Source of the DNA: Calycina herbarum | Lineage: Eukaryota; Ascomycota; Leotiomycetes; Helotiales; Pezizellaceae | Direction of reading: 5' to 3' | Assembly: GCA_001414485.1 (NCBI GenBank) | Contig: LLEY01000112.1 | Span: 141,435-205,434, forward strand | Length of the DNA: 64,000 bases | Shown: positions 55,601-64,000 of the stretch, piece by piece | Layout: every line of letters begins with the position of its first letter | Position numbering within the stretch: position 1 is the stretch's first letter | The notes under the pieces: model-generated | Seen by the model: the letters and a program-made list of their open reading frames with translations, nothing else | The model's database searches: none | Told to the model about the DNA's origin: nothing | Position numbers and translations under genes: made by a program

Positions 55601-55679
55601 AGTCTAGATAAGATAGTAAGTCTCCACGTTGATAAAACAAGAAACACAAGAAACACAAGTGACAAACCTATATCTTATA

Positions 55680-56080
55680 CAAGCGTAAATAGATATCTCA
55701 TCATCCCATCCTCCACATTCGCTCTCATATAACGATACATCCAAAACACCATCAGAACCCGAAATTTGAAGCCGCCTCAACTTCTGGTATTTTTCATAGC
55801 TGAAAGGATGAAAAAAAGCCCCCTTCCTCCCATCCGTCTTTTTCACAAGTAATCCCAACATCATTCTCGTCTTCGTCGATTGGGGGCATTGCATATTGCG
55901 TTGGCGTTTTTGTGTAATTAACTGTTAGAACCCGGGATTCCCTTTCTAAAGCTCGAAAATTGAAAACAAAGGGGAAACGAACTCTTTTGTCCGGTATAAA
56001 TCCCACACTCAATGACCAAATAATAACATTAGGACACACAGACCAATATTCCGGACGATAAAGACTCTACCTACATACAC
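55680..56080 (-). pseudogene. Unidentified coding remnant with frame change
   Basis: On the minus strand, 56080 to about 55870 reads as coherent protein (CPNVIIWSLSVGFIPDKRVR, FPFVFNFRALERESRVL). From about 55860 the coherent text moves to another frame (GAFFHPFSYEKYQKLRRLQI, SGSDGVLDVSLYESECGG). No start codon or intron explains the change. It may be another broken accessory gene. The family is unknown. Confidence 0.25.
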
Positions 56081-56584
56081 CCAATTACACTCGGTAGCTT
56101 ATACATGATTTTCTTCATTGCGAGAAGCCCATGTAACGCCTCTTCTGTAACCAAAAGGCGACACTTGAGTTGCAATTCCGCACTTTGTAGTTGTCTAAGC
56201 GATTCGAGACTGAGAACGAGTACAAGAGAAATATAAGGCCTTTGTCAAAAGCCATGCATGTAACTCTTCTGGATGTCGAGGCAGTCAGGGTTAACTATAT
56301 TTCAAACCATGATAACCCAAGACTGGGATGATGTTACACGTTTAGAAAAGATGTGAAGGATTCGAGGAACAACCGCTGCAGGTTGCTGCAGAACTCATAT
56401 GCAGTTACCCGCCCACTGCCCCCCTGGTGCTACGCGGCCTCAGCAATAAATTACTGTATACCAGTCACACCCCCCAACAAAATCTTTCAACATTTTTAAA
56501 CTACCAGCTCGAACTCCAACACAGAACTGCCATTACGAACTCTACACCTTCCTCCCAATTCTTACAAACGCACCCATCAAAACA
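56081..56584. other. Intergenic, no gene seen
   Basis: This is the 5' flank of the HET remnant, with no supported gene. Confidence 0.3.
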
Positions 56585-58759
56585 ATGAGCTATCAATGTA
56601 CAGGCATGGTAGCCTCACTCTTGGACACCGAGGCTATCAAGTCAGAGCCATTGGAAATAGCCAGCTCTCCCAGACGCCGACCGGGGAAGATATGCTCCCT
56701 CTGCGCGGAAATCTTCACAGCCCTGAAGGAGATTCGAAGATCTCGAACATGGTCATAAAATCTTCCTCGACTGGGTGACTTCAGCCCAGGATGGCTGTTT
56801 CCTCTGTAAAAAGGTGGTCGAAGCCTTTCTCGAGGATCTCAAATTTCATCCGTACGACACGAGTCCCACTCGGCAGCTTCGTTGCATGGTTGATGGTGAC
56901 GTGTTCCCAGAAGAAAGATACGGAAGAGTTCTTCTCCATTTACCGGCTCAGCCAGAGGAGTACTTTCTTGGTAAAACTGTGATGTTTTTCAATTTTGGCA
57001 AGGAGATTAAAGGTGTGTTGATGTTTCCAGAACCAATATCATGAAGGTCAACTAATTCAAAATTCGTTTACAAAGCCAGCTACGCAGGACTTGAAGATAG
57101 CACTGGGTCTTTGACATCCCTCGCGTTCGCGAAAAGAGCTGTGGAAGCATGTTTGACTACCCATGAGCATCCTGAGGACCAAAGGGGGGAACCATTCTTG
57201 CCTCCCACACGCCTCGTCAAGCTTGAGGAGAATGGGTGCCGGTTGTGTCTCGGAGGGCAATTGGAGAGGAATCCGACTTATGTGACACTCAGCCATTGTT
57301 GGGGATCTGTCGAGAAGCAAGCCGACATTTTCAAACTCCGGAAAGAAAACCTGGAGACTCTGTGCTGCGAAATCCCATTGGGACGTCTCTGCAAAACCTT
57401 CCAAGATGCGATTGTCGTCACTAGGTCCCTTGGATATGAGTATATATGGATTGACTCTCTGTGCATTATCCAAGGCGACGAAGAAGATTGGAGAAACGAA
57501 TCTTCCTTGATGAGTACAGTTTATGGAAATGGCATCGTGAATATTTCCGCCACTGCTGCGAAAGATGGATCGGAAGGCTTATTCTTTCAGCGAGACGGGG
57601 AGTGGGACGATCGGCAGTGGCTTGAAACTTCCGAGGGGGACAACTGGGAGCTTCATGATCCCGCTCTATTCCCGAAAGCTGTAAACCTAGCGCCAATTTC
57701 TCGGCGAGGGTGGGTGTTCCAGGAGCGATGTCTCTCTCAACGAGTGCTTCATTTCACCGATAGCCAGATCTTTCTAGAATGAGGAGAAGGATATAAATGC
57801 GAGGCTTGGCCGAATGGAATTCCCATGTCGCGCATGTCAACTCTTGAATTTCCAAGGAGGCTAGAAATGATCAACTGGAGTCTTGTGTTAACGCTCTACT
57901 GCCACCTGGACCTCAGCTACCCGCAGGACAAATTGGTAGCATTGTCAGGTGTTGCTCGCCGTTTTCAGGAAAAAGCAAACAGAAATACGTCGCAGGGCTT
58001 TGGTGGGAGAATATCGAACGCCAGCTCTTGTGGTATGTGGCCAAAATGCCTCTACCTCAGGACTGTGAATTCTTTCCAGATCGAGCCCCATCGTGGTCCT
58101 GGGCAGTTTTAGATTCCTACGTTTATTTTCTCACCTTGACGCAAGGCCGAGAGCCTCCCGATATGCCAAAACAGCAAGATCTCTCGTCACTTTTAGCACA
58201 CGCTACGGACTTTACGTGCCAATATCCAGGGCCGGACTTGTTTGGGCAAATCCGAGAAGCAAGATTGCAGCTCAAATGCTTCCCCATCATAAAAGAAGCG
58301 GCAATGATACGACTCCTCCACGCGAATCCAATGAAGCTGGCCGAATCCTTGAACCAGACCGTCTTTGACCGTGAGAAGTATCGGGACATACGCGACGAAG
58401 TTTATTGCTTGCAAATTGAGTGTGTTGTCGAGACCCTGTACCGACAGACATCGGAACAGGAAAGTGAGTCAGAAAATGAAGACGAGAGATCGGATAACAC
58501 AAGCGAAGAATACATTGGGGGTGATACCATGGAAGTAAGGAACATCTATGGGCTTCTTCTCAAATTGGAAGAAGGGAAGGGCAAAGGGACCTTCTCTCGA
58601 GTGGGTGCCTTTGGCCATACGTTCGACGGCGCTGAGTACTTTTGGCTAAGACAGCTTCAGAAGTCTAGTTCTAAAGATTTGCTAGACGGGTCTTTGTACC
58701 AGGAGGCTTATGGACCGGATGAAGATGGGTTGAAGCAGTTTTTGATAACGCTTGTTTGA
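56585..58759 (+). pseudogene. HET-domain protein, broken by at least three lesions
   Basis: This is a heterokaryon-incompatibility (HET) protein gene. The HET core is recognisable: YVTLSHCWG (near 57275), LGYEYIWIDSLCIIQGDEED, NISATAAKDGSEGLF and GWVFQERCLSQRVLHF. An N-terminal CSLC and a DGCFLC motif precede it, as in many HET proteins. One normal intron (57013-57075, GTGTGT...AAAG) is visible. Lesions are a frame change near 56715-56740, an in-frame TGA at 57780-57782 where a Cys codon is usual, and a frame change near 57975-57990. The C-terminal part continues in frame to 58759 (WYVAKMPLPQDCEFFPDRAP...). Family knowledge: HET proteins trigger cell death on non-self fusion, and inactive copies are common. 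Confidence 0.72.
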
Positions 58760-58875
58760 AATATCGGAGAGACTTAGTATTCAATTTGCAAACCCATACT
58801 TTAACTCAGATTTGAGCGATAATAATGACTTTATATCAACGTGGGGATTGACAATGCGTCGTACACAGTAACGTT

Positions 58876-59337
58876 CAGACTTGAGCGGCGAAATTACCGG
58901 TGGCATACCAGGGGGGTATACGAGGATAATCGTATCGGAATGAAGTGACCCGATGATATATCGGATTTCTAACGATGGCGATAAATAATCGATAATCGGC
59001 GGGAAATCATTAATCCGGCAGAGAGCCAATAGAAAGACGTCATCTAAAAATAAATATAAAGTCACAAGTTTTCTGAGTATATATATTAAATGTAAGTTAT
59101 AAGAGTAGTAGAACTTTTATGTTTCAAGAGCTCTTTTATATTATTTAAACAAGTAGTAAATATAGTAAGTCATGTGATAGTTGTTCAGTACTATGGAGTA
59201 CTAGCGTCAAAAATCCGTTATATTATCGATTATCGTTACTTTTTTAACGATGATAATCGTATCGGAATAAGGTGACCAGAGGGAGATGATTTATATCGCG
59301 ATATTTACGATAAATATCGTATCGGTGCCCAAGTCTG
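58876..59337. mobile_element. hAT-like MITE with 8-bp target duplication (second family)
   Basis: This is a 462-bp non-coding element. The left end is CAGACTTGAGCGGCGAAATT, and the right end reads CAGACTTGGGCACCGATACG on the other strand. The identical 8-mer GTAACGTT flanks it (58868-58875 and 59338-59345). The interior is AT-rich and contains several copies of GATAATCG/CGATTATC and ATCGTATCGG. The ends differ from those of the element at 52764, so this is a separate family. Confidence 0.82.
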
Positions 59338-59494
59338 GTAACGTTCGATTGACAGTACGTATCAGCGGAACCCACTTAGAAGTCACCCCTCAAGAAAATC
59401 GACAGTGTCTTTGTAAACTTCCAACACCCTCAAATTTGAGCATAACTCACGTGCCACAAAAGAACTTGCAACTATCACCACCTTCAATCAAAAG

Positions 59495-59633
59495 CAGTGT
59501 ATTACACGAGTAAAGTACAGTAGAGTAACAGGCTATTACTCTACCCTACTCAATGAAATCGCTCGTTACTCATTCTCTACTCTACTCTACTCTGAGCAAC
59601 TCAGAGTAGAGTAGCGTTGGGTAGTCACTACAC
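59495..59633. mobile_element. Short CAGTGTA-ended inverted-repeat element
   Basis: Left end CAGTGTATTACACGAGTAAA; right end on the other strand CAGTGTAGTGACTACCCAAC. The interior is dominated by CTACTC/GAGTA repeats and a CTACTCTGAG...CTCAGAGTAG palindrome. It resembles the subterminal structure of the element at 52764. I see no matching 8-bp flanks, so the ends or the insertion event are uncertain. Confidence 0.5.
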
Positions 59634-62600
59634 TGACCCGAGAAAGAAAACTCCGCTCAGAAAAGCCCATCTGACCACCAAACCCTTCTACCATCATAGA
59701 CATATCATCACAACCATCGCAACCACAAAACAAAAAGAAGAAAATTCCATTGCAACACTCACGCAACTGCGGAGCACATCGCGACCTCTTGACCCAAACT
59801 GAATTCCTCGACCCCAGATATCGCGCGACGTACCACACACCCTCAGGAAAAAAAGGAAAGAAAAAGCAAAAATACCGCGACGCGACAAAAAGGGGGCCAG
59901 CGCGACACACACCTCGCGACCGACCAAAAGTCTAAAAATAAACTTCTCACCACAAACGTCTCGTCAAACACTCTCCCCAGACCCTCCCAAGAACACCTTC
60001 CCCAAAAAAACAAACTCCCAAAAATCAACTCGAAGCAAACTCCCTTGCTTTTATATCCTCTCCTACGCAATATTTAATAAAAGATGCAACAGCAACAGCA
60101 ACATGCAAGATAGAGGAGACATCTACCTGGGCTGGGCTGGACAAGATGGATATGGAAATGGGAAATGCAAGGTGGGCGATCACATGCAAGTCATCGCATC
60201 CTGCTTCAAGTTCATCTTGCCCAGGTGGTGCGAGCTGGCTGGTGCTTTGCTGTCCGTCCATCCATCCATACCTAAGCAAAAGCTCGGGGCGAACCAATTT
60301 CCGGGATTTCCATGGGCCTCCAAATCCAAGGGAAAATTTCTGTTTGTTGATCCCTTGATCCTTCGATATCGAGTGGTAGTATATATGATATCTTCAAAAA
60401 GGGGTGTGATAAACTTTAGGGGGTGTTCATTCACAACGGGCAACCGCAGGAACGAAATGGAGCAATACGAAGACGCCGTTTGTCGGTGCAGAATTTACAA
60501 CGTACAGAAATGGGACGTCACGCTGCATGATAGGGCGTTCGAGGGGGGACCTTCTGGAAGATCGCCTCGGGAGGAGTGCATGAGGCCGCATGTTCTTTCT
60601 GCAAATCAATTAAGGAGGATTGGACTGGTTGGTGGCACTGACTTGACAGAGAGCGTATGGAGATGCATATGCGATGCAGGTGTCTATGGAGATGTCAGAA
60701 TGACTCAGAGATACTCACTCTCCATTGCAGGAGGCGCGTGGATGGTTGGTGATGCGATGAGATGCATTCCAGAGGTTCGGGAATAGGAGTTTGGTAGATT
60801 TGTTAATAGGGGCTATGTGATGGTGGATATGGATAGGGGCATCTTTTTGGAATCCAATCTCGTCGGAGAAAAGGAGTGGAGGACGGATTTTAAGTTGAAG
60901 AAAATGGGAGAAAGGGGCTCCAACACCAACAATGGCAAACGCCTCCTTGCCGTGGCAACGGGCGCTTATGGAGCTGAGGTATTCAGGGGTTGGCCTGAGT
61001 TTAACGGCAGCTGGGACGCTCTTCCGGATCCACGATGGACCTTTGGTTTTGCCCTAACAAACAAGTCCAAACATGAGTCTGTGGTTGGAGGAGGAAGGAC
61101 CAGGAAGGTTGAGAGCTGTGTTGGTGAACTTGTCACATCATGGGCTGACGAGGTTGTATGGATGGCCACCCTCGACCTGATCAGAACACCATGACCACCA
61201 CAGCATCGGGTAAGTGATGTCGATATCGACTCACCAGATGGATGCGCGGGTACTCATAGGTAGCGATAAGGTACAATGCTGGGTGTGGCATGGTGAGCAG
61301 AGACGTGCGAGTGACAGAAATGAATCAAGTCCGGGCTGGTTTGACCCCCAGAGTATCAGTATCAGCCTGACTCACTTCGCACAGCACAGCACAGCACAGC
61401 GTAGCGTGTACAACAGTCATTCCTCAAGGCCGAAGGAGCATCCGTTGAATCAAAGCCTCCCTCCTTCCTATGCTGAAGGAATTGAATGTCCTCGATATGG
61501 AATTGTTGGTCGTGAATGTTTGTCGTGTTTGTTTGCTGGATGTTTCTTGGGTTCGTTTCCTTCGTGTAGATCCGGCAAGACGGAAGGGAAATAAATGCTA
61601 GGGGTAGATTTGTACCTAACAAGTTACCCAACCACCGCGATTGATTAGCGCGTTTGAGTTGGGTGATCTAACGGATTTCTATCTCGTTTTTATGAGAATC
61701 GCAAGCAGAAAAAAAGCCGGATCACCCCTTCAAACACACTCTAGTTTTTTCACTTTGCTTGTGTGAGTGATGCTTGGGCTGTGCTATCATACATATGCGC
61801 TGCGGGAAGAGGCTGAGATGGATGGGACGAGTAGCCCTGGAGGAAGGCTTCTTATTTCATATAATATGGCGGAGTAATTGGGGAGGTTGGTTCAATAAAA
61901 GCGAGAGTAAATATTCGTATGTCTAGTAACCAGATGAATTAGACAATGAAGGTCAATTGTTTCAAATATTTAGGGTTATATTTTATCAGATCTCAAGATG
62001 GAATCCTCCAAGCAAGATGGAACGACGAGAGGTTACTGGTGGTTGGGCAAGATCCGAGGGATGCAAATGTTGAAGCTACGGAGGGTTCCGCCTTGTACAC
62101 CTGCCTGTACATTTCGTACTGCTGACGCGTGCTTATTTGATTTGACTTCGATAGCTAGTTAAGTTAGCTTTCCATGACTGTTACTTATGACTGGGAATTA
62201 GAAAGACATAATAAGAAATAGGTAGGTAGCCTTTTGTGAATGGGGTAGTAGAGTATGGTAGAGGAACGGCGTGGGACTTGAGGTTTGTGGCATGGAATGA
62301 GCCAAGTTCAGCAAGCGCAGGGGGCCCTAATCAGTGCATCATCATCCACCAGTCTGCAGTCTGCAGCAGAGGAGCATACTTCGTAGCATAGGACACGGTA
62401 ATGGAAAAGGTCACTGCCAACCTAGTCCTTATGATATGGTGTTTGCTTTGATGCACAGAGCGTCTTCGGTCCCTTGAGTCCGTGAATAATAGTAAGCCGT
62501 CGCCCGGAACAATAGAACCCTGAAGACCTTCTAGAAAGAAGATTCAGATCAGAGCCTCTGTCTCTAGCCAACTGCCGCAATTAGATAGCTGAATGCCCGT

Positions 62601-63376
62601 AGTCGTGGAGAACTGGGCCTGCCCTATGCACTGCTTCAGTGAATGCCATTTTGGCGTGCAGTCACCGTCACCAACAGTCATACTGTCATGATTAATTATT
62701 AACTCCATCCCTCGAACCCATTCACACCCATCCGGGCAGCTACGCTCGAGACCCGTCGTTCATCAGGACCGGTGGCCTATGAGCGTGCGAGAACCTCTCT
62801 TTAGGTGGGTCCCGGAACTTGGATGAGATTTGGGCACCAGATTTGGCCGCACTACTAAGCGAATGGCTGGCGACCAACCCCAAATTATCTTTTCTCTCCC
62901 CCCCAGAACTCCTTCTCTCCTGCAACCCTTTCTGATCACCAGAAACCACCCGCGAAAAGACGAATTTTCACACCACCGACTTCCGGCGACCTCTTCTATT
63001 CGGTAGGAGACTGCACGCCAGGAACCGTCCCTCGATACTCTATAGTATTCGATTAATACCTTCGCTCTGCGCATCGTCCATTTCTCGACCTTCCGCCGCG
63101 ACTCCACTCTTTCCATTCATCCAGAAAAAAAAAAGAGCGCCTCATTTCAGGCCGCCTTCACCCTTCTGAGAGATCCGATTTACTTCGACCATCTCCACTC
63201 TCCCCTCCCCTCGAAATAACCTCGCAGACCCCCCCCTTCGCATCTGCCCCCCCATCCGCCTCTTCCACATCTCCTTTTGAGAAGGAAATCCTCCCACAAA
63301 CTGTCCATCGCGATACGTCATACAAAAAATCTCTCCAGCAGCACAGTACGAGGTCATCTTCGAAAAAGCTCCCCCT
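59634..63376. other. Large intergenic/leader region before eIF4G-like gene
   Basis: About 3.7 kb contain no gene I can support. A (CACAG)n run lies near 61379-61400. Long open frames at 60103-60786 and 60817-61194 have no signal, domain or splice context and look like chance. The last 500 bases are C/T-rich and probably hold the leader of the gene at 63377. Confidence 0.45.
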
Positions 63377-64000
63377 ATGACTTCAGTTTCTCAACAATCC
63401 TCAATCCCCAGCCAGGCCTCCAACAGCTCCAGCGCGTCGCAATCGACCCCGTCGTACGCTTCCACCGCAAAGAAGGCAGTCTCGTCGCCACCCATCGCGA
63501 CGGGCACTTCCACCCCTTCTCCCGCCGTGGCTGTCGGAGGTTCTGCGCCGGTACAGCAACATGGAAAATCTGCTTCGATCTCGCCGGTAAACGGCAGACC
63601 AGCCGTCAACCCTGCTGTGCCGGTCGTTGCACCTGCTATCGCACACAGCAGTTCTGCAATTAATGGCGACCATAGCCGAAAGAGCTCCGTCACCATCAGC
63701 GCCAATAACAACGGATACGTTGCCAATGGTGGCCCGGTCGGAGGTTCAAAGGGCGGCATCCAGTTTGGATCCATCACAGATTCTCCTGCGGCTTCTCACA
63801 GCACCCCTCAGACCACCTCCGCGCCAATTCCAATCCCCAGTAGCAACAGCAACCCAAGGGTGACCGAACCGGCACAATCCCCTTCTCCGATCCCACAACC
63901 TTCCGCCAGCGGTGGTCGACCACCTTCTGGCTTGGCTGGTCAAGGCAATGGTGTGACATTTGGCAGTCTCGGTGGCGATGGCGATGTATGTTTGCTTCTT
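63377..64000 (+). CDS. TIF4631: Probable eIF4G, N-terminal exon (3' partial)
   Basis: The frame from the ATG at 63377 is open for 203 codons to a donor (GTATGT) at 63986; the rest of the gene lies outside the window. The encoded N-terminus is Ser/Pro/Ala/Gln-rich and disordered. It contains SVTISANNNGYVANGGPVGG and GIQFGSITDSP. A PSPIPQPSASGGRPPSGL stretch and a final FGSLGGDGD follow. These match the layout I know from filamentous-fungal eIF4G N-termini. Family knowledge: eIF4G bridges the cap-binding protein eIF4E, poly(A)-binding protein and eIF4A. Without the MIF4G domain the assignment stays provisional. Confidence 0.65.
   Translation, partial: MTSVSQQSSIPSQASNSSSASQSTPSYASTAKKAVSSPPIATGTSTPSPAVAVGGSAPVQQHGKSASISPVNGRPAVNPAVPVVAPAIAHSSSAINGDHSRKSSVTISANNNGYVANGGPVGGSKGGIQFGSITDSPAASHSTPQTTSAPIPIPSSNSNPRVTEPAQSPSPIPQPSASGGRPPSGLAGQGNGVTFGSLGGDGDVCLLL

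Noticed and set aside
56410..56440. CCCCCCTGGTG sequence resembling the arm of the 27-kb element
   Set aside because: Only about ten bases match and no second arm is present.
60103..60786. 227-codon open frame before the eIF4G-like gene
   Set aside because: It has no domain, signal peptide or coherent hydrophobic pattern, and the overlapping frames on both strands are equally open; it looks like chance.
60817..61194. 125-codon open frame
   Set aside because: No family resemblance, splice context or coding-like composition.

Overview
The window is filamentous ascomycete genomic DNA. The genes have short introns (mostly 47-80 nt) with GTAAGT-type donors, CTAAC/CTAAT branch sites close to a CAG/TAG acceptor, and intron-rich CDS on both strands. 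Family content (2EXR, HET and UstYa/DUF3328 proteins, many small secreted proteins, a peroxisomal acyl-CoA dehydrogenase) and moderate GC suggest Leotiomycetes, possibly Sclerotiniaceae. The taxon is inference only. I read everything by eye; exon boundaries are my own splice calls, checked for reading-frame continuity.

Layout. 0-10 kb: 3' end of the LSG1 ribosome-export GTPase, a small secreted protein, a peroxisomal acyl-CoA dehydrogenase, a secreted protein with three Kex2-like sites, a 2EXR protein and a Spo12-type cell-cycle protein. 10-12.5 kb: gene-free, holding an array of degenerate palindromic repeats and an 11-bp minisatellite. 12.5-28.8 kb: a conserved core block with RBG2 (DRG2 GTPase), POL1 (DNA polymerase alpha), a mitochondrial-type PPR protein, a large unknown Ser-rich protein and an RRM protein. 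29-31.8 kb: a second cluster of the same palindromic repeat, then two paralogous small secreted proteins. 32-41 kb: YAK1 (DYRK kinase) and RAD26 (CSB-type Snf2 ATPase). 42.6-45.1 kb: a tandem pair of secreted proteins with matching promoters. 46-50.2 kb: an unknown protein that looks internally duplicated and a UstYa-like protein. 50.3-59.7 kb: a decaying accessory region with broken 2EXR-like genes, a broken HET gene and at least four short inverted-repeat elements, two of them with perfect 8-bp target duplications typical of hAT elements. 59.7-63.4 kb: no convincing gene. 63.4 kb to the end: the first exon of a probable eIF4G gene.

Housekeeping genes cover replication, transcription-coupled repair, translation and ribosome biogenesis, and signalling. 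Between them lie secreted or accessory genes and non-autonomous repeats. The most unusual items are the two palindromic-repeat arrays 18 kb apart, the hAT-like MITEs, the duplicated unknown protein with conserved intron positions in both halves, and the Kex2-site secreted protein.
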